DNA from: Heloderma charlesbogerti | Lineage: Eukaryota > Chordata > Lepidosauria > Squamata > Helodermatidae | NCBI GenBank assembly: GCA_026122225.1 | Contig: JANEZZ010000468.1 | Span: forward strand, 893,001 to 957,000 | Direction of reading: 5' to 3' | Length of the DNA stretch: 64,000 nt | Shown here: positions 1-11,490 of the stretch, piece after piece | Numbering within the stretch: the stretch's first letter is position 1 | Layout: each line of letters starts with the position of its first letter | The notes under the pieces: generated by a model | What the model saw: the letters and a program-made list of their open reading frames with translations, nothing else | The model's database searches: none | What the model was told of the DNA's origin: nothing | Program-made: the position numbers and the translations under genes

Positions 1-360
1 GCCTGGGTTACCATGAATGAGCCAGCATGCTAGTTAGTTCACATGGTTCAATCACTCCAACATGTATCCTCCTGCTAGTAGCAGCAGCTAAACAACCCAG
101 GGACCCTCTATCCCTGGATTGTTTAGAGTGACATCAAAACGCGGAACTGTGGCTTGTCTTTTCCCCGGCAAGCCAGAATTTAAACCCAGGGTTTATTCTT
201 GGCTTCCAACTCTGGCTAGTTGTGAGGAAGACTAGCCAGAGTTCTAGGTTTGGACATCATACTAAACAACCCAAGGATGAAGCGTCCCTGGGTTATTTAG
301 CTGCTCCCACTGGCAGGAGGAGGCAAGTGAGAGCGATTGACTCAGAAGTCCTGGGTTACA
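1..360. repeat. Palindrome-rich repeat remnant cut by window start
   Basis: The stretch repeats AACCCAGG/CCTGGGTT in both orientations (near 1, 95, 185, 270, 290 and 350). It also holds inverted arms around 205-265 (CTCTGGCTAG and CTAGCCAGAG). This resembles the aaCCCATGG-rich MITE at 18629-19097. The left end lies outside the window, so the family cannot be fixed. Confidence 0.3.
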
Positions 361-1575
361 GTTGTGTGTGAACAAGGACATAGTCTTGGGCACACTGCTG
401 ATGGTTGCTGGATGGAACATTGGTTATGATGCATTTAAACCAACCTCCAATGATGTCTCTTCCATTGGGCCATATTCACTATTTATGCTAAGAAGTTCCA
501 TTGCCAGCAAGATCTCCATGGACAGGCATAGCAGCAAACCTAGTTTTGACATTTATTGTTAGCTATAATCTGGTATTTTAGCTACAACCCGGTAATTAGC
601 TATAATCTGGTATTTTAGCTATAATCTGGTATCTTTGACCTGTGTCATGCAGCATCGCAGGGTGGTGAGTCAAAATTGTTGGCCCCAATTTACAGATGTG
701 GAAACTAGAGGCCCAACTAACTTGGGAAACCTTTCATAGCAGAACATAGCCACAGGATGGAAAAGAATCAAGGCCTCCACGCCAGGTCATACTGCTGCAC
801 TAAGCATACCCTGCCATTTGGCCGTTCCTGAGGTACCTCTGAAACCATGCTATGATTGGATGATTCACTGTTGACTGCTGCCGGCCGCTTGCTGCCTGCT
901 TTGCTTGACATGTCCAAGGCAGATCTGGGATTGAGAAGCAAAAAGAAGAGGCGCATATTATGTAGCATCCTGAGGAATTATCTTTACCTCTCATATATAA
1001 TATTGTCTCTTACACAACCAGATACATACATGTGCTTTGGCCTGAGGTCAAAATTAATTGAAAACAATGAAGCATCTTTGCAACGACTTCAACGAAAGAT
1101 GGATCTATATTGTGTCAATGTGCCTGTACATGCACCAGAAGCTGTCTTACAGTAAATCCTGGCCTCTCTTTCTTGAGTTGGATTTCTAGGGCAAATGGGA
1201 TATTATTTGCTCTCTGTTGGCTCATTTAACCTTTCTGTGTCTTTCACTCTGTTCTTTCATGAACCACCGCTCTATGGCCTAACTGGAGAGCGCTAGTAGA
1301 GAAGACTTACCTTTGCAAGTCAAACTTGTTGTTTTCTTCTGGGATCTGGCCAGTCACTGGGTGAAGAAAAGTGTTCTGTCTTTCATTATGGCTGGGAAAA
1401 CACAAAGAGGGAAGGGCTATGCATTCATCAGGTGGCTCAGCTTGAAATACAATTTGCCTGTTGGTTGAAGATTCATTAAATCCTACAGATTTAAGACTTG
1501 GTCAAACAAGCACCCAGCATCTGATACCATTTGGTAGCAATGGATATATACGTCAGAGCCAGTGGCATCAGCTGT
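361..1575. other. No gene seen; MIR-like patch near 680-770
   Basis: Only short chance ORFs occur here. A short tandem of the words TATAATCTGGTATTTTAGC lies at about 563-635. The patch around 680-740 (ATTTACAGATGTGGAAACT) resembles the core of MIR-type SINEs, which is weak evidence of an old retroposon. Confidence 0.4.
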
Positions 1576-1705
1576 CAGCCTTCCCCAGCTTTGTGCCCTC
1601 TGGATGTTTTGGCTTCAACACTCATCAGCCACCATGGCCAATGGTCAGGATGATGGACATCACAGTCTAAAACATCTGGAGATACCTGGGTTAGGGAAGG
1701 CAGAA
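1576..1705. repeat. Palindromic MITE, CCTTCCCCAACCTGG family (copy 1)
   Basis: The left arm reads CCTTCCCCAGCTTTGTGCCC and the right arm, about 100 bp later, ends in GTTAGGGAAGGCAG. Between them lie TGGATGTTTTGG and its complement AAAACATCTGGAGA. Equivalent copies occur near 6926, 41731, 49383, 53227, 56889, 62450 and 63259. No coding capacity. Confidence 0.75.
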
Positions 1706-2462
1706 TTAAGTCAATAAGCTCCCCTTCCTCCATCTTTCCATGCATGTGCAATACAATGAGTAATTATTAATTACTGGTTAATTAATAATTAGTCATTACT
1801 GGTGACTAATTATTTTATCTAATTACTAATTATTGATTTGCATTTTAATTACTAATGATAAGTTGTTTAAAGGATAAACATCACCAATGTACCTTTAAAA
1901 AAGAGAAAATAATAAGTGAACGTATATAGCTGCCTTCCAGTGTGTCAGGCCAGTGATACATCTGGCTCACCCATAATCCACTCTTGACTAGTAGCCACTG
2001 TCCAGCATCTTGGGGAAGCTGAAGTCTTTCCCAGCCCTATTGCCTGAGATCCTTCTGTCTAGAAATGTTGGGGCTTGAACCTGTTTTTTTGTTTGTTTAA
2101 TTTTTTCGCATCTGGGGCATGCGCTGACCTTTGTCTGGGTTTTCCCCATCCCCCCAGAAGATTATTTTAAAAAAGGCAAGTCTATCCCCTTCACAAGGCC
2201 CCAAACATTTAATGAAATCTCTTTATTGTTTTCTTTGAAACATACACATTCGCCCTGTCTTAATACCGAAGGGATGAACAGGAAAAGGGCGGGGAGAGGC
2301 TTTTCCATGGTTGCAAGGTCAACATGCTCACCCCATTATGTTTTTACTCCCAAATGTGTTGTTTTTACTGCAGGATCAGGACCAGCACTAGCATAACAGT
2401 GGCTGCCATTACAAAAGAAAGAGAGAAAGAGTCACACATACAAGCCCTCAAACCTAGCACTT
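1706..2462. other. No gene; AT-rich inverted repeat block
   Basis: Bases 1755-1865 consist of interleaved TAATTATTAATTAC and TTAATAATTAGT words that can fold back on themselves. The segment near 2365-2420 (AGCACTAGCATAA then GCCATTACAAAA) is repeated at 5150-5190, so both are pieces of an unidentified dispersed repeat. Confidence 0.4.
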
Positions 2463-2990
2463 AGCAGCACAATCCTATGCATGTTTGTTCAGAACTGAAT
2501 CTGACTGAGCTGATTGGGCCCTGCTGGAAGAGGAGGAGGGTGTGAGCCCAAGGCTCACTGTGGCTCATTCCCATTGCAATAAACCAGGAGTGGGCCACTT
2601 CGGAGGGTCCAGGAGCAAATTTCTCCCCCTGCCACTGGGACCCATAGGAGGCTGCAACCCTGCCGCTTCTGCATCGCCAAATTTCGGCAGCATTGTGTCA
2701 AAAAAGCGGCAATTTTCTTTCAAACTGGCCCATTTTTGCTGCTGAACTACCACACTGCTGAAACTCAGCAGCAAACTGCAGCTAGTTTAAAACAAAAAAC
2801 AAATGAACAAATAAAAAACAAGGGGAAATTCAGTGGCAAATTTGGCAGCAGAAGTGGTGGGGATGATGGGGGCCACAAAAAAGGTTAGGGGGGCCACAAG
2901 TGGCCCACAAGCCATGCACTGGCCGCTCCTTTAGTGATGTTCAAACTGGCTCACTGCATTCAGGTAAGTGTACACAGGATTGCAGCCTTA
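2463..2990. repeat. GCAATCCTATGCATG-family repeat, apparently split by an insertion
   Basis: The left end (about 2468) reads CAATCCTATGCATGTTTGTTC and the right end (about 2960-2985) reads GTAAGTGTACACAGGATTGC. These are the two inverted termini of a family also seen at 22390, 35873, 42420, 51590 and 57970. The intervening 420 bp start near 2587 with CAGGAGTGGGCCAC and contain the near-complement AAGTGGCCCAC at about 2898. That suggests an old hAT-type insertion, but I could not find a target duplication. Confidence 0.4.
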
Positions 2991-3409
2991 AACCAGGGCT
3001 GAGCAGACTTCAGGTTTGCAGGATTTATTTTGTTTTTTACTGGAACCATGGGATCCGCCAACCAGAGCCTGGCAGAAAAGACACACACTTAGAATTAAAG
3101 AATTCTGAACCCAGGAATTTGCTTTTAGTACCAGAACAGAATTGATCTCACAGTCCTTTCACACAAAAGTCCACTCAGCAGTTTAATTTCGAACATGGAT
3201 CGGGGGTGCGATGTCATTTTGCTGCTGCTATTGTTAAACAATTGGGAATCAGAAATCCTTGCTTGTCTACTGCAAATCAACCAGACATCTAGCAGTACAT
3301 CCAGATTTACCTTCTGCCCAACCCTGCCTTAAATGGCTGCCCAGAATTTATCAGCACCATGCAGACTTAAAACTGATGCTCTACTGTTCTGTAAGGCAGG
3401 GCAGGACTC

Positions 3410-3565
3410 TCTTATCCAGTGGAGATTGGTGGCTCGGTGGGGCGGTAAATCCGCTCCAGGTTTCGGTCAGAGCCAGTCAGAACTCTGAAGGAGCTATCCA
3501 CAGTGCAAACCTCTTTAGAGTTCTGACTGGCTCTGACTGAAACCTGGAGCAGATTCACTGCTTTC
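3410..3565. repeat. Palindromic element P2 (copy 1)
   Basis: Long inverted arms: CGCTCCAGGTTTCGGTCAG at about 3452 pairs with CTGACTGAAACCTGGAGCAG at about 3533, and CCAGTCAGAACTCT pairs with AGAGTTCTGACTGG. The spacer is only about 30 bp, so one strand can form a hairpin of roughly 40 paired bases. A second copy is at 57131-57325 and a fragment near 36575-36625. Confidence 0.7.
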
Positions 3566-4363
3566 ACACAAGGGCTCCTGAAGCACAAAATGATCAGCAC
3601 CTTTCCCAACATCACAGAAAACACTCGGTAGCAGTGAAAGGTATTGAAAAAGTTCTATATCTTTGGCTCAGCCTGCTTCACACAGTACAAAGCAGCAACC
3701 CCGGGTTTGTCTCCATGTATCACTGCCAATCCTGGCCCTCAGAGGAGCGTACCTGTATGAAACAGATGCCTGCAAATGTGTTTGTTGCAGTCCCCCTTTA
3801 TATTTTTGTTAACTTAAAACATCTCAGGTGTACACCTAAGAACAAAAGCGGGGCTACAGAATGTTTCAGGGCATTGTCACCCCGTACCAAGTGTGCTCCT
3901 GTTTAGGGTTTCTGCCAGTCAGCCAAGTATACTGTAAGGAGCTCACATAGGGTAATCCACTCTCCCAACCCAGTTTTCTACTTCTCCTTTCCAACTGACA
4001 GTCATCTTTCCATGGTTACTAAACATGGCCAATTCTCATCGGGTTGTTTTTTGTTTGCTTTGTCCCCTCAGGTTTTCATACCTCCTTCTTGCTTTCCAGT
4101 GGCCCCATTTTGGTTCCTTTTCATTTGGCACTCACCACCTGCATTCATTATTACAGGGAGCACTCATGTGTGAAGAAGCGCTTTATAACTACTGGCCCTC
4201 GTATTACTACTCCTTGCCCAGTGATCAGTTAAGACATTAAAACAAGTACTTTCATTGCCACTTCCAGAGCAGGTATCAAAAACATTTGCATTTTCCCCAT
4301 GTGCATGTCACAGATGGAAATTACAGCCTGCTTTTGAGCTTGGCTTAGAAGTAACCATCTAAT

Positions 4364-4397
<34 letters not shown>

Positions 4398-5439
4398 GCT
4401 TTAGCCTGTTATTGCTGCCTAAAAGGTGCTTCTCCTACAGGCTGCCTCCTAAGAATCAATGAATAATAGCACACATAGAACGTTTCTGTGTAACTGCTCC
4501 ATTTTGAGAGATAAGCTATCATAGCAGCTACCCTTATACTATCTCAACCTCTGAGGAGTTTTCTCCATACAGAACTGGCACCACCTGGTATAAACAGCAT
4601 CAGCAATTATGGCTGTAATGAAAAGGAAACTGCATACATAATACATCAGTGAAAGACCTGTGCAGGCACCAAGAAACAAACCATGACTTCAGCAGCCTGT
4701 GAATATCCCCCTGCCAGTCAGACTAAAACCTCGATTAAGGTCCTAGCCCTGCTGCACACACACACACACCCGCCCCCCACAACAAACACTGTCATGAAAG
4801 TCCTCACAGATAGCAGTCGTGATTTGGTTGGAGACATCATCATTCCACACCTGAGGCCCAAAGTGCATTGCAGTGGTGGGAGAATTATTAATACAAGCCC
4901 TTTCATGCCGGCGCATTAATGAGACATCAGGAGCTACACAGCCTGTATTTGACAGCTGCTCAAGGGCTATCAGGGCCACAATATATTAGCAGAGATACAG
5001 AAACAGTGCTTTGGAACCTTCAGCAAGTCTTGTGCCAATGAAACATGTTGAGAATTGGACTCTTTGAACATGACAAACTACAGCTGAATGCCACTGGTCT
5101 AGAGTACATACAAAAGACAACAGGAACTTGCAGAAGTCAGGATTGTAGGATTGGGACTAGCACTAGCATAAACATTGTTGCCATTACAAAAAAATGAAGG
5201 GAGGCAGGGAGGGAGGAAGGGAGGCAGGTGCCAGTCTTTCATCAATTTTGCATGCCTCCCAGTGACATTGCAAGCAACTGGAATGTTAACATTCAAGCAC
5301 AACATACATATTATTTAATTCCCCCTCCCCCACAGTGACCTATTCACAAATGTCTGCCTTAATATTTTTTTTAAAAAAGGCAACACCTCATGGAGCACCT
5401 CTCCCGGTATGGACCTACATGTATACTATGGTCATCATC
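3566..5439. other. No gene; microsatellites and unassigned repeats
   Basis: The stretch holds a CA run at 4363-4396, a short CA/CCCC run near 4756-4775, a GGGAGGCA-rich purine run near 5199-5230 and a second copy of the 2365-2420 repeat at 5150-5190. The ORFs are short and unsupported. Confidence 0.5.
4363..4396. repeat. (CA)n microsatellite
   Basis: Uninterrupted CA dinucleotides over about 34 bp. Confidence 0.95.
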
Positions 5440-5820
5440 TGAGGCCCTCCTCCAAGTGTCTCCTCCAAGGGAGGTTCAGAGGGTAGCAACGAGAGGGCCT
5501 TCTCAGTGGTGGCCCTCCAATAATGGAGCAATCTCCCCAGTGAGGTTTGCATGGTGCCAACACTGGCATCTTTTTGGTGCCAGATTAAGACTTTCCTCTG
5601 CTCCCAGGCATTTGACAGCCTATGATAAGGTTTTTTAATGGGTCCTGGGATTTATTGTTTGTTACTGTTGCTATTGATTGCTTAAAGTCGTTATATTTTT
5701 GTAAGTTACTGGCTTTGTATTATGTTATTATATTGTATTTGGGTGGGTTTAATCTTTGTAAACTACCTAGAGAGCCTCAGCTATTGGGCAGTATAGAAAT
5801 AGAATAAATGAATGAATGAA
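5440..5820 (+). mobile_element. L2 LINE 3' end fragment
   Basis: The segment contains an L2 ORF C-terminal remnant (GGTAGCAACGAGAGGGCCTTC, compare GGGACGAGGGAGAGGGCC in the L2 at 14660), a T-rich 3' UTR, CTATTGGGCAGTATAGAAAT and a terminal (GAAT)n tail. The order and tail type match the intact L2 3' end. Strongly 5' truncated. Confidence 0.75.
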
Positions 5821-6925
5821 CCAGGCCTCTGTGTAATTTCTGAACGTGCCATAGTATTGTACTTCACATGCTACATTGGTGCAGAAAAGTATTGCTCCAG
5901 TCAATGCTCTGAAAAAATGAGAGATATTTAGTAAAAGAATGATACCTGTTACAGGACTTGCAAGTTAAAGCTAAGGGACAATTTTCACAGTATGCAGAAG
6001 GAGAGGTGGCAGAATTCTGGACAGTACCACCTCAAACTGCAGGTGGAAAGTGCTCTTATTTCTGAATGCTCCTCCAAATTAAGCAGCCTCAATGAATGCA
6101 TTAAATTAGCACACCAAAGAGAAAGGTTTAGCACATCTCTCTCCTTGATGTGCTAAGTTCACTATACATGGAGAAGTATTTTCATGGGGGACCATTAAAA
6201 ATGACATACACAGCATCTAAAGTGGCACAGACCAGAATTTTGCTGCCTTAATTTATCACCTCATTCCCCCCCTAATGCATTGAATGGCTCCAGCCTTGGA
6301 CAACAGAGATCTACAACAGGACCTACTCCATAAGCTTTTAGTACTTTTACAAATGCTGTTGCAGTATACTGACTAAAATAAAAATATTAAATTACAGACG
6401 CCAAAACAAATCAAGGCAGCAGTGTTCTGTGATGTGCTGTTCCGGACACAGATTTTAATTAGAACAAATTCTGTTATCTTGCCCTGCTGGGCTTTATTAC
6501 TTTTCTGTCCTTGTTTACAAAAAGCAGGCTTTCATTCCCACCCCCATCCCCAAGGGAGGATAAATAAGGCCTAGCTTTTGGGTTCTTACAGTCAGAACAC
6601 CTGTTTTTGCCCCCATATCATGGACTGAATAGGCACATGATTGACTGTCATGTGAACTGCACAACCACAAATCCCCAGTTGGCTTGTCATGGCGTGTGTG
6701 AGAAATTCTGCACCATTTTGTCACTTGCATAAAGCAAACTTTTCTTGTTTATTTCATTCTCTCTCATTATCTGGTCTTAGCTTTTAAATGGACACAGCAA
6801 AGACTTGGCAACCCAAATAGAGTGAACATGAACACAGGATAAAAATTCCTACAAAGCAAGTAGCTAAACAACACCTGAAACTATCATGATGGCAAAGACG
6901 TCCAGGCTAAGAACTCCTCTAAGAC
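5821..6925. other. No recognisable feature
   Basis: Single-copy-looking sequence with only short ORFs. I see no repeat from the families described elsewhere in the window. Confidence 0.4.
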
Positions 6926-7050
6926 CAGCCTTCCCCAGCCTGGTGCGCTCCAGATGTCTTCAAGTACAACTTCCATCATCCCTAGCCAACATGGCTACTG
7001 TAGTCCAACACAACTGGAGGACATCATGTTGGGGAAGGCTCCTCTGGACA
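6926..7050. repeat. Palindromic MITE, CCTTCCCCAACCTGG family (copy 2)
   Basis: Left arm AGCCTTCCCCAGCCTGGTGC, right arm ATGTTGGGGAAGGCTCC. The inner pair is GGACTGT-type words around ACTGTAGTCCAACACAACTGG. Confidence 0.8.
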
Positions 7051-7621
7051 ATGTGGACTGAGGCTCCTTCCGAGTCCCAATGACTCAGAGAAATGATGGA
7101 TAAAAAGAGGAGGGGAGGCATGTGTGCAGGAAAAAACAATGGAGAAAAGAAAATGGGGAAATCCCAGGTGCCTATAGAAAAAGGTTTATTGTTCTTTTAT
7201 ATTGGCCTGATGCATTTTGGAAACGTTGATTTCCTTCTTCAGAGGCAACAAATATTATAATCTTGTACAAGCCACAATTTTCCCAGGAAGTTATTTGCTT
7301 AATGCCCACAAACTAACCTTATATTATAGTCAATATACTAAGACAGACAAACCTCATCCATTTGTATTAGCCATTGTTTTTTCGGTGAAAGGATGTCCAG
7401 CCTCTTCAGCCCATATTCTTTCTAGCTAAGGAGTGGTGACCCCTGGGGTTAGACTCATAGAATAGTGGGGTTAGAAGGGGCCTACAAGTCCATCGAGTCC
7501 AACCCCCTGCTCAATGCAGGAATCCAAGTCAGAGCATCCCTGACAGATGGCTGTCCAGCCTCGTCTTGAATGCCTGCAGTGTGGGAGAGCCCACCACCTC
7601 CCTAGGTAATTGGTTCCATTG

Positions 7622-10330
7622 TCATATTGCTCTAACAGTCAGGAAGTTTTTCCTGATGTTCAGCCGGAATCTGGCTTCCTGTAACTTGAGCCCACTATTC
7701 CGTGTCCTGCACTCTGGGATGATCGAGAAGAGATCCTGGCCTTCCTCTCTGTGACAACCTTTCAAGTACTTGAAGAGCGCTATCATATCTCCCCTCAGTC
7801 TTCTCTTCTCAAGGCTAAACATGCCCAGTTCTTTCAGTCTCTCCTCATAGGGCTTTGTTTCCAGTCCCCTGATCATCTTTGTTGCCCTCCTCTGAACCCT
7901 CTCCAGCTTGTCTGCATCCTTCTTAAAGTGTGGTGCCCAGAACTGGATACAGTACTCCAGATGAGGCCTAACCAGTGTTGAGTAGAGGGGAACTAGTACT
8001 TCCCAGGATTTGGAAGCTATGCTTCTATTAATGCAGCCCAAAAGAGCATTTGCCTTTTTTGCAGCCACATCACATTGTTGGCTCTTATTCAGCTGGTGAT
8101 CGACAACAATTCCAAGATCCTTCTCGCTTGTAGTGTTGTTGAGCCACGTATCCATGTTGTAACTGTGCATTTGGTTTCTTTTTCCTAGGTGCAGAACTTG
8201 GCATTTATCCCTATTAAATGTCATTCTGTTGTTTTCTGCCCAGCACTCCAGCCTATCAAGATCCCTTTGAATTTTGTTTCTGTCTTCCAAAGTATTAGCT
8301 ATCCCACCCCATTTTGTGTCATCTGCAAATCTGATCAGCATTCCCTGGACCTCCGCCTCCAAGTCATTAATAACAATGTTGAAGAGCACTGGTCCCAGGA
8401 CTGAGCCCTGCAGTACCCCACTCGTTACCTCTCCCCAGTTTGAGAAGGTCCCATTGATAAGCACTCTTTGAGTCCGATTCTGTAGCCAACTGTGGATCCA
8501 CAGGATCGTTGTTTCATCTAGCCCACTTTGAGCTAGTTTGCTCATCAGGATATCATGGGGCATTTTGTCGAAAGCTTTACTGAAGTTGAGGTATATTATG
8601 TCTACAGCATTCCCGCGGTCCACAAGGGAGGTGACTTGATCAAAAAATGAGATCAGATTCATCTGGCAGGACTTGTTTTTGACAAATCCATGTTGGCTTC
8701 GAGTAATCACTGCATTGTTGTCAAGGTGCTTCCAGACTGATTGCTTTATCATCTGCACCAGAATTTTCCCAGGGATCGATGTCTGACTGACTGGTCTGTA
8801 GTTCCTAGGTTCCTCCTTTTTACCTTTTTTTGAGGATAGGGACAACATTAGCCCTCCTCCAGTCATCTGGCACTTCCCCCGTCCTCCATGATTTCTCAAA
8901 GAGAACAGGCAGCAGTTCTGAGAGTTCTTCTGCCTGTTCCTTTATTACTCTAGGATGCAGTTCATCTGGCCCCGGAGATTTGAACTCATTCAAAGCAATT
9001 AGGGGTTCCTTGACCATATGCCGATCGATCTCAAGTTGCAATCCTGCCCCCTCAGCCTGTACTTTGCCTTTGCCAGGGGGATCATAGACCCTGTTTTGGG
9101 AGAAGACTGAGCCAAAGTAGGAATTGAGCACCTCTACCTTTTCTTTGTCATCTATTATCATTTTGCCATCCTTATTTAATAGCTGAACCACCATTTCTTT
9201 CCTCTGCCTTTTACTACGCATGTAGCTGAAGAAAGCCTTTTTGTTGTTTTTAGCATCCCTCGCTAACCTCAGCTCATTCCCAGCTTTAGCCTTCCTAACA
9301 CCATCCCTGCAATTCTGTGCTACCTGCCTGTACTCTTCCTTTGTTACTTGGCCTTCTTTCCACTTCCTATATGTGTCCTTTTTTGTTTTCAGGTCATCTC
9401 TCAGCTTTTTGTGAAGCCACATTGGCTTCTTCTGTTGTCTTCCACCTTTTCTTCTTGTTGGAATTGTTTGTCATTGTGCCTTGAGAATTTCCTTTTTTAA
9501 AAGCTCCCACCCATCTTGGACTCCTTTTCTAGTTAGAGTCGCTTGCCATGGGACCTTACTGATCATTGTTCTGAGTTTATTAAAATCAGCTTTCCTAAAA
9601 TCCAGGGTATGTGTTTGACTACACTCGGCTTTTGCTTCCCTTAGAACCAAGAACTCAAGTACAACATGGTCGCTTTCCCCCAGAGTTCCTGTAACTGCTA
9701 CTTTATCCACTAAGTCATCTCTGTTGGTTAGGATCAAGTCAGGGATAGCCAGTCCTCTAGTTCCTTCCTCTACTTTCTGTAGGAGGAAGTTATCAACAAC
9801 ACAAGCCAGGAATTTCCTGGAGGGGCCATGTTTTGCAGAATTTGTCTCCCAACAAATATTGGGGAAATTGAAGTCCCCCATTACTACTACATCATGCTTC
9901 CTGAAACACTGGCTATTTGCTTTTCAAAAGTTTCATCCTTGTCTTCTCCTTGATTGGGTGGCCGGTAGTAGACTCCGACCAACAGGTTCCTTTTATTCTT
10001 TGCTCCATTTATTTTGATCCAGATGCTCTCGATGGGGCTACCAAGCTCATCCTCCTGTATTTCTGTGCAGAGATATGTATTTTTCACATACAATGCAACC
10101 CCACCTCCCTTTCTGTTCCTCTTGTTCTTTTTGAACAAGTTATATCCTTCAATTGCTGTATTCCAGTCATGAGAGTCATCCCACCAAGTCTGTTATACCT
10201 ATTGAGTCATAATTTCCCTCCTGTATTAAGAGTTCAAGTTCGTTCTGTTTGTTTCCCATACTCTGGGCATTAGTATATAGACATTGAAGACCATGTGCTT
10301 CATAGTCTGGCTTTCTTCCTACATGTGTCT
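7622..10330 (-). pseudogene. CR1 ORF2 remnant: endonuclease plus reverse transcriptase
   Basis: Successive minus-strand frames give the whole ORF2 in order. First comes the N-terminal block YTNAQSMGNKQNELE. Next are endonuclease pieces: GGGVALYVKN and VGVYYRPPN at 10138-9887, then MGDFNFPNICWE and ESDHVVLEF at 9881-9471. The linker and early RT block KSPGPDELHPRVIKE lie at 9422-8820. The RT core is at 8899-7622, with NYRPVSQTSI, FSKAFDKMPHD, GVLQGSVLGP and the catalytic FADDTKWG. The C-terminus ends about 170 bp before the element's 3' end. Frame changes near 10160, 9885, 9450 and 8860 break the gene. The RT core itself is open for 425 codons. Confidence 0.88.
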
Positions 10331-10379
10331 GAAGACTATTATTGGGCGCTATTAGAGCTGTTCTCTCCGTTGCGGTGCA

Positions 10380-11381
10380 TGAGCCTATGTCCATTGTTAC
10401 CCCCAACTTTACATCTCCCTTCCCTGTAGGATTCAGTTTAAAGCTGAGGTGCAACCCGTCCCTTGCCAACAGCCCATCTTCCAAGAAGTAAAGTCCATGG
10501 TCCCAGAATCCAAATCTCTCGTCGGCACCACCTTCGTAGCCAGTCATTCACCCAGAGTATTTTTCGTTCCCTTTCTATTCCTCTTTTAACTATTGGAAGT
10601 ATGGATGAGAAAACTATCTGGGCCCCAAAGTTCTTGAGTTTCCTTCCCAAAGCTTCAAAGTCTGACGTGATTTCTTCGTAGCTCCGCTTGGAGGTATCAT
10701 TTGTTCCCACATGGATGAGAAGAAAGGGAAACCTGTCAGTGGGCTTTATGAGTGCAGGCAACCTTTCAGTCATGTCTCTAATCCATCCTCCCAGGGGACA
10801 ACATACCTGGCGAGTCCATGGGTCTTCGTGACATACTTGGGTCTCGATCCCACGCAGCAAGGAGTCTCCCACTACTACCACTCTTCTCTTCTTTTTGTTG
10901 TAGGCCTGGCTTTCATCGCCTCTGTTTGACTGACCTTCAGCCTCTTGCTCACTCTCATGCAGGTTCCCCTGTGATTCTTCCTCTGCAGGCTGTCCTCCAG
11001 TCTCATCCTCAAGTACCTGGAATCGGTTCCACAGCTCCACTGCTTCCACTGGTGCAGAGTGGCGTCTAGTTCTTCTCCTCCTGTCACCCTTTTCCAAGGA
11101 GTATCCTCTACTCCAATTTTCTTCACCTCAGCATTTCCCACTGCCTCATCTTGCTGTTGCTCTTCAAGCTTCCGGTCTTCCCTTTGCTGCTGTAGTATCC
11201 CCATTCTGTCCAAGAACTCTTCATGTTCTCTTATTCCCCGGAGGGTCGACAGTCGCCGCTCCAGTCCACTTACTTTTTCTTCCAGCAGCAGCGTGATCAA
11301 CTTGCACTTGTTGCAGGTGTAGGCCATGTTGTTCTCAGGCAAGAAAACAAACACTGCACACACCTTGCAGGTCACCAGCAC
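10380..11381 (-). pseudogene. CR1 ORF1 protein remnant (esterase type)
   Basis: Two overlapping frames (11381-10875 and 11097-10438) plus a third reaching about 10380 together cover a CR1 ORF1-like protein. Its N-terminus has a CxxC...CxxC pair (CKVC, CNKC) typical of the putative zinc-binding region, followed by a Glu/Gln-rich coiled-coil-like stretch. The middle has VVVVGDSLLRGIE and further on HVGTNDTSKRSYEE. These are the GDS and GTND blocks of the SGNH esterase domain known in CR1 ORF1 proteins. Such proteins bind nucleic acid and assist retrotransposition. At least two frameshifts are needed to connect the blocks, so no intact product is expected. Confidence 0.8.
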
Positions 11382-11490
11382 TGGAGAGTCTTGTCCTTCC
11401 GTTGCCTCTTTTCCCTTTTTGTGTCTAGCTTTGTGATTGTACTAGACTAGCCTGTGCCTGCTCCTCTACTCAGTAGAGGTTAAAAGCAGA

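Larger units (their letters stand above)
7452..11490 (-). mobile_element. CR1 LINE, near full length, decayed
   Basis: Read on the minus strand this is a roughly 4-kb CR1-clade non-LTR retrotransposon. The 5' leader lies near 11.4-11.5 kb, ORF1 at about 11.38-10.38 kb, ORF2 at about 10.33-7.62 kb, and the short 3' UTR ends near 7452. The 3' terminus carries the CR1-type octamer seen on the plus strand as CATAGAATAG, with no poly-A tail. The upstream limit is approximate because CR1 insertions do not leave a reliable target duplication. Several frameshifts interrupt both ORFs, so the copy is dead. A second CR1 tail lies at 13077-13155. Confidence 0.9.
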
